Of a stretch of 64,000 bases of DNA, positions 25,001-37,287 are shown in pieces. The translations under genes were made by a program, and so were the position numbers. A model generated the notes under the pieces. It worked only from the letters and a program-made list of their open reading frames with translations, did no database searches and was not told the DNA's origin. Origin of the DNA: Erpobdella octoculata (lineage: Eukaryota; Annelida; Clitellata; Hirudinida; Erpobdellidae); contig OZ022242.1 of NCBI GenBank assembly GCA_963978895.1, positions 28,653,924 to 28,717,923 of the forward strand, read 5' to 3'. Position 1 is the first letter of the stretch. Every line of letters starts with the position of its first letter.

Positions 25001-25880
25001 CTTCAGCTGTTTAAAGTCAATTGATGTCAAATTGAATACTAAATAAGTTGTTAAATTTTTTATAATTAAAATTTATAGTAAAAGTTTTTTTAAACACATT
25101 TTTGCAAAATAAACTAGAGCAAAAATAGCAAAACGCACCCACTCACAATATTGACAGAAATAGCCCCGACAAAATGCGTATTGAAATTGTCTCGTGTAAA
25201 CCCTCACATTAACATTTGGTGCCAGCGAAAATTTGCCTGTGTAAACACGCCCTAAGATTTATAATTATTTAAATCCTGGCCTTAATATTTATTCTCGTTA
25301 TATTTTTCATGACCCATTCAGGGGAATCTAATTAATTAAACAATGTATCTGTCATTTATTATTTGAACTTATCAGTTAAATATAAAAAATAATTTAAAGG
25401 AAAGTTGAATAATCAAACCTCTGAGTTAGTGAGAGGCTCTTGAAAAGCATTTGATCGATGCAAATTTCGCGAAGACAGGTTGGTGTGAACATCTCCGAGA
25501 AATAAGAGACGGGTTATATTTCCTTTTTCATCTCTCCATACTTCCTCCCGTGCTAGTTGCAATTCATGAAAAGAAATATAAAGGTTGGACAGACAGTCCA
25601 ACACATCATTGTTTTCTCCATCATAATCTTTCTCGTCTACAAACAAATTGAGAACAAATGTGGAATGACGTTTTGAAATTGTTTACATTCTGTTTATCGA
25701 CTCACCAGTCTCATAAGTCTCGTCTTCATCCGAACTACGAAGAATGACGTGCCCTTCGTTTGGCTGCCAGGACATCGGCTGATCTACAGGACAGGCAGTA
25801 CCTTCCAGTCTGTTCGCTAATGCCTTGCATGCATCAGATGTGTGCGGAGTAACCGTAGCGTACCTCAATGAGTACTCGAT
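19018..25880 (-). CDS. APCDD1: APCDD1 homologue, four 3' exons
   Basis: Minus-strand exons 25880-25706, 25636-25419, 20388-20023 and 19590-19018. Donors are GTGAGT, GTTTGA and GTAAGA, and all junctions keep phase (the first splits a codon; the others fall between codons). Exon 1 carries VTPHTSDACKALANRLEG; exon 2 has FHELQLAREEVW and LLFLGDVHTNLSSRN. Exon 3 has CKLCRS and then LTAHLEGLWTSQRCEIRP and YGVFLTRTFYF, the start of the second APCDD1 domain. Exon 4 has IGCKTLHFKISS and ILILGQPS and ends in a hydrophobic segment (SFELLVFYLLLFIY) with a short basic tail, like the C-terminal anchor of APCDD1. Vertebrate APCDD1 is a membrane glycoprotein inhibitor of Wnt/BMP signalling. The N-terminal half was not found; a Gmr1-like fragment abuts the most upstream exon. 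The 5-kb intron 2 is full of transposons. Confidence 0.85.
20389..20690. other. Intron stretch with CGGGTT-type words
   Basis: Between 20490 and 20640 words such as TTCGGGTTT and CTCGGGTTCG recur, like the word-repeat arms of the hAT elements elsewhere in the window, but no opposite end or duplication was found. Confidence 0.3.
20694..20890. repeat. Dispersed 190-bp repeat, copy 1
   Basis: The block TTGCAATCTCTGTTTG...GGCTTTCT...TTTAACCAGCTTTTTGAC recurs at 22810-23010 and, more diverged, at 58335-58540. The first two copies flank the Helitron at 21114-22710 in direct orientation. Origin unknown. Confidence 0.7.
21114..22710 (-). mobile_element. Non-autonomous Helitron, family 1, copy 1
   Basis: On the minus strand it starts TCTATATATATAAAAGAAC at 22710 and ends ...GGGCACTGCTAG at 21114, followed by host T. 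TC...CTAG with insertion between A and T is the Helitron rule. A (TGAC)n run follows the 5' end. The centre holds about six diverged ~155-bp tandem units (markers ACGTGTTTCACCAT, TTTGGTTTCCAGGAC and ACTGCTACTCAAAA). The 3' third is rich in GGCCCG words. No Rep/helicase. Lies in APCDD1 intron 2. Confidence 0.82.
22810..23010. repeat. Dispersed 190-bp repeat, copy 2
   Basis: Direct-orientation partner of 20694-20890, with the same order of words (TTGCAATCTCTG, GGCTTTCTCTGTACGC, AACCAGCTTTTTGAC, CATTATTCAATT). Confidence 0.7.
23030..23420 (+). pseudogene. Possible Ty1/copia linker fragment
   Basis: Interrupted frames read DEAEEPDGSRNIRRNQISR and RLVQEVDEPKEPEDTL, like the acidic linker between integrase and reverse transcriptase in copia elements (RRSxR...EPxT). 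Two stops interrupt ~120 codons. No other copia domain is nearby. Weak assignment. Confidence 0.3.
23421..24524. other. APCDD1 intron, AT-rich
   Basis: No exon, TIR or RNA gene recognised. Confidence 0.4.
24525..25252. mobile_element. PIF/Harbinger-like MITE with ~50-bp TIRs
   Basis: The left end AGGCGCGTTTACACAGGCAA and the right end, reading GGGCGTGTTTACACAGGCAA on the other strand, match for about 50 bp through the CCAAATGT word. TAA lies on both outer flanks (24522-24524 and 25253-25255), the 3-bp duplication typical of PIF/Harbinger. A second internal copy of GTGTAAACGC sits near 24597. No transposase inside. Confidence 0.75.
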
Positions 25881-25916
25881 CTCTTAAAAAGTTAACAAAA
25901 CGAGCATTTCATTTGG

Positions 25917-26769
25917 CGAATACGCTGCCGTGTAATCTTGGCAGCCATGTGCCCCGAATAGGGAGCATCATGCCCCATCTGTAACACTGCAAGTATACGA
26001 CTCCTGGGCAAACACAACTGTTTTATGGAATGACCCCACTGATTCTCCTTGTGAAACAAAAGTCCCCTGTCGATATAAAAGTTTTTACACTTATCTATAC
26101 CTAGCAACCAGAAGGACTTAAGTGAAAGACAATCATGTTGCTCTTTAGCAAACGCATCGTGATCATTACTATCGTCTACCCCCTGACAATCATCGTTAAC
26201 GGTTGTAAATCGAGCGTCGGTTCGTGAATCACTTCCGCCTGCATCAGCACCTGGACAAATATCATCACCCGCAACTACAGAAACACTTATGTCCTGACAA
26301 GTATCGGTCTGTGAATCAACTTTCCTAGCATCAGCACCTGGACAAATATCATCACCCGAAACTACAGAAGCACCTATGTCCTGACAAGTATCGGTCTGTG
26401 AATCAACTTTCCTAGCATCAGCACCTGGACAAATATCATCACCCGAAACCACAGAAGCACCTATGTCCTGAAAAGTATCGGCCTGAGAATCAACTTTCCT
26501 AGCATCAGCAGCACGAGAAACACCTTCACCTAGAATCAATGCAACATCTGGACTATGCTCATCATTACGAGGTTCATCTAAAACAAAATATTGTGAATTA
26601 TTTATTTCAAGACTGGGACCATTCACATCAGAGTCATGTGCATTTTGTTTGTTCTTAATAGGGTATGCAACGGTATCATACAATGATATCGTTTTTAATA
26701 AGTTGCTTACGGAGGGAGTGATAATAATTTGCTCATTAAGATTTGGGACGACAGCAAACCATGCACGAA
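25917..26769 (-). pseudogene. Gmr1-like polyprotein fragment (linker to integrase zinc region)
   Basis: The minus strand is nearly identical to about positions 872-1725 of the element at the window start: protease tail, three 87-bp repeat units, and the WLLGIDK...GHMAAK integrase zinc region with its H residues. It is cut at both ends, has no LTR, and has no stop codon through ~285 residues. It lies ~37 bp upstream of an APCDD1 exon. On its 5' side it is read in frame from an acceptor-like CTTATCTATAG (26796) through VPLTIAESIR. Confidence 0.9.
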
Positions 26770-26999
26770 TTGATTCTGCTATTGTTAAAGGCACCTATAG
26801 ATAAGAAGAAGAGGGTTCTCATCAATTTTTAATAATAATTCAATAATTCAAACAAAACTGTGCATTGAAAAATAACCACATTTTAGTCATTTTACTTTAA
26901 AAATATCAATGCAATCAATATTTTTACTAATTAGGTTAGTAATTAACTATGAGTGATAATACTATAAATTCACAATTAATTATGAAAAAGTGTGCTCTT

Positions 27000-27555
27000 T
27001 TAAATATCGTTCCAAAAGAGGTTGATTTGGTTCTTTATCCAATCTTTCTGGTGAAGAACATACACGTCACTGCTGCCACTCCTTCTGTTAAGTGTAATCA
27101 ACAATAAGTAAGTAAGTAAGTAAGTAAATGTAAATTTATAATGCGCTTTTTTTAAAAAGTCACAAAAGCGCGTCGCGTCAAATCATAAATTTAAGAATAA
27201 AGTTCTGTCTTGACATAGAATGTTTAGCAATCATACACAACGCATTTGACAAAATACATCAGCTTACTCAAGACAGGTGAGATCTGCCAGCTGGTCAATA
27301 AAGTCAAACAACTCAATAATTTGAAAAGTTGTTGAACTTGGATTCATTCTGAAGAAGTACTTTTCAAATTCTAGACAAATGCCTAAAATGATAAAAAATA
27401 ACTTATTATAACAAAAAGTGCATGTTGAATAGTGTGGTATAAATAAACGTTCATCAAAATATTTTTACACCTTTGAGACAATCCAACAAGCTTACGAAAT
27501 ATGAATATCTACCATCTTCTTTGGCATCATACTTGAATAAAAGCATAATATCCAA
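27000..27555 (-). CDS. ERH: ERH-like protein (enhancer of rudimentary homologue), divergent
   Basis: Three minus-strand exons, 27555-27513, 27382-27268 and 27084-27000 (stop TAA), with donors GTAGAT and GTAAGC and acceptors TTTCAG, TTTTAG and TTAACAG; phases match. Exon 2 encodes FRMNPSSTTFQIIELFDFID and then QLADLTCL, very like the ERH signature block. Exon 3 encodes VYVLHQKDWIKNQI, matching the ERH C-terminal helix. Intron positions (after ..EDG and after TCLE) equal those I recall for vertebrate ERH. ERH is a small dimeric nuclear protein in mRNA processing. The first exon is short (from DIMLLFKYDAKED) and the usual ~25 N-terminal residues are reduced or lie in an unseen upstream exon. It could be a diverged paralogue. 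Confidence 0.8.
27100..27195. repeat. (AAGT)n plus GCGCTTTT stem-loop tail
   Basis: (AAGT)n runs directly into AATTTATAATGCGCTTTT and, after 13 bp, AAAAGCGC. The same microsatellite-plus-GCGC-hairpin layout occurs at 33257, 35829 and 47845. Lies in the last ERH-like intron region. Confidence 0.55.
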
Positions 27556-28800
27556 CTGAAAATAAGAAATAATAAGTATTAATAGAAATTATATAATGAC
27601 TTTTTTAGGTTTAAAGGCCTTATATAAAACTCTAAATTAATATTACTTTGAGGCCATATTAAATAGCATTAAATAAAAATGAAAACTAAAAGTATGATAA
27701 AAATAATTAATAACAACAATTAACATAAAATAATTTGATTTAGCTAAGGTGCATCAATAGAGACTGTGAGTTTTCAATTGAAGAGCCAGAAAAGCTGAAG
27801 TCGTATATAATCTAAACAAATGCAGAATTCAATTAAATAAGTGTGTATACTAAACAATATCTACAAAAACATAATATAATATAAAAAAAAGGTGATCCTG
27901 TCAGACATGAAAATCTAATTGTAAAAACACCATAGAACATAAAATACACCTCATGAAAACCAAATTCCATGATAAAACTCTGTCCTGAAAAGCTGAAATC
28001 CTAAAATGTTTCATATAGACACCAGGACTCTAAAGACAATCCTCCAACTTATTCATCAGTAGGCATATGAGTGCAGGTGACAAAGTATATTCATAAAAAA
28101 AACATGTAAAAACATTGGCTATTAACTGATCATTATAATTAAGTGAAAAATTTTCTTATCTAATCTAGTCCACATAAAAATAAATAAAATAACAAAATTA
28201 CTGAGATTCTATGAACTTGTACAATTAGTGGTAGATTTTTAAAGATAATTTTTATTTGACTAATTAAATTGAGCAGAAAACTAGAGATAAGTGTCAAGTA
28301 GATTCATTGTAACTCTAAAATAATCTATGTGACTTTATTGTATGTTAGCATGTACATAGTTAAAAACAACATGGGTGAATACAACTTGAAAATATATTTG
28401 TTTCAGATTATATTTTTGAGACTAATCAAAATTGTATACTGTCAAATTTATTACATATAACTAAACACAAATATCTATATTAAATTAAAAAAAGAGGGTT
28501 AATTTATCTCAGATAATAAATAGTTACTTTAGGCTCAGCATCTGTTTGGTAGCAAAATCAAAGTTATTTAAAAAAACCATTTATATTTTTAGCCCTTTTA
28601 TCAAAAGCTAATTAAATTCTAAAGCAACATTTAACTCTTTCTTTATTTTTAAAACTTACTCAGCTTTTTCTTTTCTACCAAAATTTCATGAGCATACATA
28701 GAAGTCATAAAATTATAAATTATTAAAACAAAGCATACTTGAAAACAACCAAAGTAATTTCATAAAAAAGAAAGCAAAAAAAAGATTTAATAAAACAAAC
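27556..28800. other. AT-rich stretch upstream of the ERH-like exons
   Basis: One possible minus-strand exon near 28655-28735 (MTSMYAHEILVEKKKLS followed by donor GTAAGT) is the only coding-like signal; it has no recognised family and its phase does not fit the next ERH-like exon. Confidence 0.3.
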
Positions 28801-29478
28801 CTCCATCCATCATTGTGTCCTGGTTAACAACAGAATGACTGCTTGTTTCATCTTCTTCAGCATTAGTACACGGAGCCTCTCCCTCGTCTTCTTCATACTT
28901 GTCGTGTTCCCAACCTTCCACTTCTTCTGACACTGCATTTATTTCCGAAGTTTGTTCTGCTTCTCCAAAAGGCTAAAAAAAAAGATTTAATAAAACAAAC
29001 CTCCATCCATCATTGTGTCCTGGTTAACAACAGAATGACTGCTTGTTTCATCTTCTTCAGCATTAGTACACGGAGCCTCTCCCTCGTCTTCTTCATACTT
29101 GTCGTGTTCCCAACCTTCCACTTCTTCTGACACTGCATTTATTTCCGAAGTTTGTTCTGCTTCTCCAAAAGGCTAAAAAAAAAGATTTAATAAAACAAAC
29201 CTCCATCCATCATTGTGTCCTGGTTAACAACAGAATGACTGCTTGTTTCATCTTCTTCAGCATTAGTACACGGAGCCTCTCCCTCGTCTTCTTCATACTT
29301 GTCATGTTCCCAACGTTCCACTTCTTCTAATGCTGCATTTATTTCTAAAGTTTGTTCTGCTTCTTCAATAGGTACAACTCGATCATCATGCTGGTAATAC
29401 GGCAGTTTTTTTGGCACATTAGAAGGATGTCCTTTATTTTCGTTCCAGTTTTTCCAACTTTTTTCCATTTTTACAGCC
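28801..29478 (-). CDS. Acidic-protein exon followed by two partial tandem copies
   Basis: The complete copy runs from an ATG at 29469 (MEKSWKNWNENKGHPSN...) to a donor-like GGAG|GTTTGT at 29202. It encodes a Glu/Asp-rich stretch (YEEDEGEAPCTNAEEDETSS). The last ~170 bp of this exon plus its donor recur exactly 200 and 400 bp downstream (exon copies ending near 29002 and 28802). Each recurrence is preceded by a TTTTTTTTTAG acceptor-like tract. The exon copies are 172 bp, not a multiple of three, so including two would shift frame. No family recognised; the protein looks disordered. Upstream DNA at 29480-29560 may be its 5' UTR. Confidence 0.5.
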
Positions 29479-29479
29479 A

Positions 29480-29928
29480 CACAGATAGAAATAGACTACT
29501 TGACATCGAAGTACGTTTGCTGAAATTAAGGACTACGCGAAGCAAGATTGGAATGTTTTTTAAATGCGAAGCTTCATGGACAGATCACGTGAGTTGTGAT
29601 CTTTCCGCGCCAATAGTGAAGAAAGCAAATAAGCTACCTGAATTTGCAGAACATGCAGAAACTTTAAAAAAAACTTGTCTTCGTATTCACATTAAATTTA
29701 TAACAATAAATAAATTACACATAAGTGGCTCAATATTGATAGTGAGCCAAAATAATTCTTTATAACGTTTCAAAAAAATAATTATATTCACATTAAATTT
29801 TTAACAGTAAATAAATTACACTTAAGTAGCTCAATATTGATATTGAACCAAAAAATTTTTTATTACGTTTCAAAAAAATAATTATAACTTATAACGAGCT
29901 AGATATCGGCTTCAATTGTATGTAAAAG
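29480..29928. other. Duplicated AT-rich segment
   Basis: A block near 29690-29770 (ACATTAAATTT, AGTAGCTCAATATTGAT, TACGTTTCAAAAAAATAATT) is repeated at 29790-29885. No gene recognised. Confidence 0.5.
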
Positions 29929-30723
29929 CAGGCCCGTCGAGAGGATGAACGGGGCCCGGGTCAATTTTCTCACCAAGCACTAGAAGACAAATGTGATTTT
30001 GGTACTTGATGTCGTTGTTCAAATAAACGACAAAGAAAACAAAACAGAGCTCGTTTTGACTTGCTTCATGCAAGTTAATTACGTGGGCTTTTTTCACCGT
30101 TAGCTGCTTTACGAACTAAAACAAAAAAGAGGAAATTTAATGTTTTTCTTGTTTTTTGGAAATGTTTGTTTGTGGTGGGACTCCAGTGCAAACAAGCTCT
30201 TCTATCTTTTTCTCTGAAATATCAAATTAATAGAAGCTTAGTAGACCTAACTCCGCCTCGCTAATTGCAAGCCAGTCCCAAACTTTGACCTGACCTTATT
30301 GATATTTTCAATTTCAAGTCCACTAACTGTCAATAAATTATACGGAAAAATAGCGTAACGTAACTGAAGTAAAGTAATAAATAAGTTGGGCAAAAGCTCC
30401 CTGTTAATTATTTTCTTTTTTTCAATTATTTTAATAAAAGTTCAAACTATGATAAATAAAAAAACCACATACTAACCCAATAATTTTCACAAAAACCCAG
30501 ACAAGTAACAAAATTGCCCGAAGTCGTTCTTATTAGGTCACAATGTTGTTTGTGTGTTTGTTTGTTTGTTTGTTTGTCCGATGTCTCTGGGCATGTACTT
30601 ACAGTTATGATTTTTGGATATGTTATAGATTAATGTTGATAGAATATAAATACTATTAAATACCAATTCTGATAATGATTAGCCAACTAATAAAAAAGTT
30701 AAGTGCGGACAAATCATAACTAC

Positions 30724-31215
<492 letters not shown>

Positions 31216-31610
31216 GAATGAACTTGTCGCACAGTGTGTAACTCCAACTTCGATTCGTCGCTTAGGCGTAGTTTCTTTGTGTTCCGTGCGCGTTTATTAG
31301 ATTAAGCTTTGCTTTCGTATATCTTCTTAAATAAGCCTAATTTAAATCTGGGTTTTTCAACTTTAGCTAGTCAAATTTTCACGAATTTATGTACACGCAT
31401 AATGTCTTTAAATAAATAATTATCAGGACCCAGATTTGCGTTGCGTCATTAGCGCGCATTGTCAGGTAGTTAGTTATGATTTGTCTGCACATAACTTTTT
31501 TTATTAGCTATGAACAATGAACAAAATATTCATATTTTCCCTGTATATTGAATACATTTATTCTAAAAGCTCAAATTCTTACAAAATTTCACCCATCAAA
31601 AATGAAAAAG

Positions 31611-31905
31611 TAGAAAATAATTAATTAATAAAAAATACATTAAAAAACAGTTTTTCTTGCGCCTTAAAAAGTATAAATTTTATATTATATTCCTATAATT
31701 CATATTCAACGGAAAACGTTGCGGGTACATTATAGGCTACGGCTACAACATCAACAACTTTAATAAAACAAATGGTTATAAAAAATAATGCGCCCGCAAC
31801 GTTTTCCGTTGTATTTGAATTATAGGAATATTATTTTATACTTTTTAGGGCGCAAGAAAAACGTTGTTTTTTAAAAAATATATTTTTTATTAATTAATTT
31901 TAGAC
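31611..31905. repeat. Large inverted repeat (arms ~110 bp)
   Basis: The left arm ending GGAAAACGTTGCGGG (about 31710-31724) is mirrored by CCCGCAACGTTTTCC (about 31793-31807), and pairing extends outward through TTTTTCTTGCGCC / GGCGCAAGAAAAA to TTAATTAATAAAAAATA. The spacer is ~75 bp. A foldback MITE nested in the hAT element. Confidence 0.8.
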
Positions 31906-32031
31906 TTATCAAAGGCCCCTCAGCTGGCTTACTATTCCGACCTATGCTCAATTCCCAGCTGTGGTGGGCCCTAAACACAGGGCTACAGCCCCGCCCCCTT
32001 GACGGCCCTGTGTAAAAGACAAATTAATCAG

Positions 32032-33256
<1,225 letters not shown>

Positions 33257-33300
33257 CTTATGAAGCGCCTTTTCTTAAATTCAAAGGCGCTTGGTCTCCA
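33257..33300. repeat. GCGCC stem-loop next to (TCAA)n
   Basis: AGCGCCTTTT ... CAAAGGCGCT can form a hairpin with an 8-base loop. Read on the minus strand it would be the 3' end of a LINE/SINE with a (TTGA)n tail. Compare 35836 and 47845. Confidence 0.5.
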
Positions 33301-35037
33301 ATAAATTCGCTAAATAAAAATGTTGCTAACTCATCACCTGTACATATTGATTTTCTTTTAATTATCTATCCAAATATGTAAATTTTATTAAGACGCCACA
33401 ACTTTAAATTTTCTATGTAAAATGTGTGAAGAGTTAGCAACTGATTTTGTCGAATAGTTTTTGCTGAATTACTTTGTTAATTTTTTAAACATTTTGATGA
33501 GACTTGTACATATTGATTGATTTTTACATTTTCTATCCAAATATGCAAATTTTATTTAGATGCCACAACTTTCGAAAAACAAACAATTTTCCATCTAAAC
33601 AAACAATTTTCCATCTAAACAAACAATTTTCCATCAGCTCGGAATTTATCATGCACCTGCGTGTATTAACCTAGCGAGTAAATTGTAAATAAAGACATGA
33701 CGACGATTCAATATGAATAGTTTTTACCATATAACTCCGTTAATAATTGAGGCATTTATTTGAAACTCGTACAGATCATTTTGTTTTTTAGTTTTCTATT
33801 ATTAAGAAATAAAATTCTACTACAGGCAAGTTAGCTACCGTTGCGAGCTTTAGCGACGTTTTCCAATCGAACCTATTTAATAAACTGAAACACATATGTA
33901 CCAATTTACTTACTAATAGACTGACAAATAATAACTTTTGACAACAATTTAACAAATGGAATAAAAAAATGTAAATAAATAATTCAGATGGCAATTTGGT
34001 GGTATGTTTTGTTTGATGGTTTTGTTTTTTTTAGTAAATAATTAATGCAAGAGTCAAAAGGCTTCTATTCTAAAAAATATACCATTACAAACAGTTATTC
34101 TAAGCTAACAAATTATAATACTATGCAATTAATTCATTAGTTGATTGTTTATGTAATGCAGAATTAACATAAGTTGTTCATGTAGATAAATAACACAAAT
34201 TAGAACATATCTGAATCTTTCCAAGGGATTGATATTGTTTATTCTGTCAGCATGCTAAGGACAAGTATCTGATCAGAATTCATAGTAACATTGATTTTAG
34301 GACCTAAACAGACAAATTCATCATCAAAACAGCATGCAAAAATTGTGCATCATAATCAAGAACTGAGATAAGGAGGTTTGTAGAGATATCCATAAATTGT
34401 ATTGACGATGCCAATCCCATAAGGCACTTGAAAAAAATATTGATTATACCAATATCAAAACCAACCTGAAAGGTTTTGATACCAATACCGAATACTAAAC
34501 ACCAATATTTCCAAAAACATTTTTTCAAGTATTTCATTTTTAGCACAAAAAGTTCATACATTTTGAAACATCTAATTGCACAAAAGTGAAAAAACAAATC
34601 AAAAGAGAAAAAAAAATTTAAATTAAAAAACAAATAAAAATAGAAAAAAAATCTAAATTAAAAAACAAATAGATCCAGATTTTATTGCTCAATGACAAAC
34701 AATCAAAATAGCTAGACGAAATTTCATACAATAGACCTTAATTTCAAAGTGTCGGCTCTTTAGCCTAAAGAGCAATGGTGCAAATCATATGTTGGTTTGG
34801 TGCATATGGTCTCTACAGTTGCTAACTTATTTTTTTAGTTTTAGCTTTTGAAAATGAACCGTTCCGGCTGATTTGTCAGACGCTTAACGAATAAAAAAAC
34901 AAGTGAACCGTAAAAAACTTCGTTTATTAAAAATCTTTTATATATTTAAAATAGAAAGATACCAATTTAATGCAAATATTTTTTATGATAATATAAGTCT
35001 ATATTATATATATAAACATGGAATACAAAATTCTAAA
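33301..35037. other. AT-rich non-coding stretch
   Basis: Contains a short triplication of CAATTTTCCATCTAAACAAA near 33588-33640 and two diverged copies of an ACATATTGAT...TATCCAAATATG block (33345, 33515). No exon recognised. Confidence 0.4.
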
Positions 35038-35211
35038 TCTATATATAAAAAATGAATGTTTGTATGTATATATGTATGTATGTATGTCCTTTATGCATTG
35101 CTACACCATTCATCCGATCGTAATGAAATTTTTACACAACCTTGAGAGTCAAGGGGAATCAAATATAGAACAAAAATTGAAATCCGTCACAAAATGAGCG
35201 GAGCGGGAACT
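35038..35211 (+). mobile_element. Helitron family 2, 5' end fragment
   Basis: Starts TCTATATATAAAAAATGAAT at 35038, then (TATG)n, then ATTCATCCGATCGTAATGAA, AGAGTCAAGGGGAATC and AAAATGAGCGGAGCGGGAAC. The same order of blocks is found on the minus strand at 57048 and near 57970. Cut off in a TA tract where a family 1 element starts. Confidence 0.75.
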
Positions 35212-36696
35212 ATATATATATATATATATATATAAAAGAACATGTCCTGACGCCGAGCTTAAACGCCTCATCCTAGGAATGTGAAATTTGGAACTTATAT
35301 TACTTTTATTGCGTAAGCATCCACTAAGAAAGGATTTTTGAAAATTTTGCTCTTGAGGGGAGGAAACTGGAAAACAAACTTTTTTCTAAAACAATGTATA
35401 TCTCGAAAACCAAAAAGGAGGAGATTTTGAAATTTGGTATATGGATTCTTCTTGAAAAATAAAAAAATAGGGTTTCCCGGACTTCAAATGTGGGTTGGAA
35501 AATTGGGTTATTTGGTTTTAAAGTAGCTGCTACTCAAAAACTGTGAATGATACAGAAGTAAAAATTAGTATGAAGTACGTGTTTTAGCAGTTTTTTTAAA
35601 ATTTGGTTTCCAGGACTTCAAATCTAGGGGGGGGGGGTGGAAAATTGGTTTATTTGTTTTTAAAGTAACTGCTACTCCAAAACTGTAAATACCACAGATG
35701 TAAAAATTAGTATTTAGTTTCTATTCTAAAAATAAAGATATACGTGTTTTACCATTTTTTTTAAATTTGGTTTCCAGGACCTCAAATGTGGGTTGGAAAA
35801 TAATGTAATAATGTAATGTTTGATAATTTATTGAGCGCCTTTTCCGCTTTGTTCAAAGGCGCTGTTCTTTTACATGCCCCACGAAAATGCCCCGGAAAAT
35901 AAGGTTATTTGGTTTTTAATGTAACTGCTACTCGAAAATGTAGATGCTACAGGTTTAAAAATTAGTATTTGGTTTCTACTCCAGAAATAATGATAGACGT
36001 GTTTTACCATTTTTTGACAATTTGGTTTCCAGGACCTCAAATGTGAAGTGGAAAAAGGGTTATTTGGTTTTTAAAGTAACTGCTACTCAAAAACTGTAAA
36101 TGCTACAAATGTAAAATTAGTATTTAGTTTCTATTCTAAAAATAATGATATACGTGTTTCACCATTTTTTGAAAATTTGGTTTCCAGGACCTCAAATGTG
36201 AAGTCAAAAAGGGTTATTTGATTTTAAAATAACTGCTGCTCAAAAGCTGTAAGTGCTACAGATGTGAAAATTAGTATTTTGAGGTTTTGTGCCGGTTAAA
36301 AGTAGATGAGTTCAGTTTATCACCGTTATTTTAAGGTTTTATTACGGCCCTGCCCAAACCTTAAATCAAGGTGGGACGGGCCGAAATTTTTAAACAAGTA
36401 TATAGACATTTTAGTGATTTTAGGGTGTTCAGACGGGTCGGGCTAAACCTGAAGTCAAGGTGGGACGGGCCGAAGTTTTTCATCAATTATATAGAACTTC
36501 TAGGCCTGTAAAAACGGCCCGGGCCCATATTAGAAAGGCCGTGCCGGGCCAGAAATTTCGGTTTTTGATACGGGCTGGGCCAAGTTGTCGACGGGCCGAG
36601 CCGAGACCTAAAAATTGATCCGTGCAGTACTCTACTATGTATGCACGGCTCAAATTCTCTAATTTTATGCGAGCGAAGCCGCTACGGGCACTGCTA

Positions 36697-36697
<1 letters not shown>
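35212..36697 (+). mobile_element. Non-autonomous Helitron, family 1, copy 2
   Basis: Begins in a TA tract with TATAAAAGAACATGTCCTGA and ends GGGCACTGCTAG at 36697 before T. It holds the same ~155-bp central repeats and the same 3' hairpin region (GCGAGCGAAGCCGCTACGGG) as copies at 21114 and 55123. An 80-bp segment near 35797-35880 with the GCGCC stem-loop is inserted in the central repeats. Confidence 0.82.
35800..35880. repeat. GCGCC stem-loop insertion inside a Helitron
   Basis: AGCGCCTTTT ... CAAAGGCGCT with an 11-base loop, preceded by TAATGTAATAATGTAATG and TTTATTG. The other family 1 copies lack this segment at the same point. Confidence 0.55.
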
Positions 36698-36782
<85 letters not shown>

Positions 36783-36790
36783 TTATATAC
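36698..36790. repeat. (TA)n microsatellite
   Basis: Nearly pure TA directly after the CTAG end of the Helitron. Confidence 0.95.
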
Positions 36791-36960
36791 AACTCCGCCT
36801 TGCTAATTGCGAGCCAGTCCCAAGCCTGGAGAAAGGAGGAGGGAAAAGTATCGTTTTTCTCTAGCTCCCGTTTAATTCCCCGTTTTCTCTCCCGCTCCCG
36901 GTGTTGCTTTCCCGCTCCCGCTTACTTTCCCGATTCCGGTCGCTTTCCCGCCCCATCTAA
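36790..36960 (+). repeat. SINE head fragment followed by Helitron-like GC-rich sequence
   Basis: AACTCCGCCTTGCTAATTGC to GGAGGAGGGAAAAGT matches the first 55 bp of the poly-A SINE at 43848. After that come TCCCGCTCCCGG-type words as in Helitron family 2. A fragment near 30249 shares only the first 30 bp. Confidence 0.6.
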
Positions 36961-37287
36961 CTCTTAATAATTTGTAATAACGCGCAATCGGTCACATTAT
37001 GCAAGACTGGAAAGCAAGTCATGGACTTCTTAATATTAAGAAGTCCATTAGCAAGTAATGCGTGTTACGCAATTGTAAACAGTGCTTCGAAAACTTATGC
37101 AATGATCATGTATAGGCACTTTTGGCCCGGAAGGGTTTTTGGCCCCCTGAGCCGGGGGATCGGAGGAGTCCAAACCTTCTTAACTTTTTCCCCTGCTTAA
37201 CTTTCCAGGCTAAAAGTTCCTATGTACAACCATCGAAGGTAATTGCGTAATAAAATTCAAATTTTGTTTACGTTACAACGTTTGAAG

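Noticed and set aside
28655..28735. Extra ERH-like upstream exon (MTSMYAHEILVEKKKLS)
   Set aside because: Its donor phase does not fit the next exon and it does not resemble the ERH N-terminus.
29187..29480. N-terminal exon of APCDD1
   Set aside because: The acidic sequence has no resemblance to APCDD1 and the ERH-like gene lies between them.
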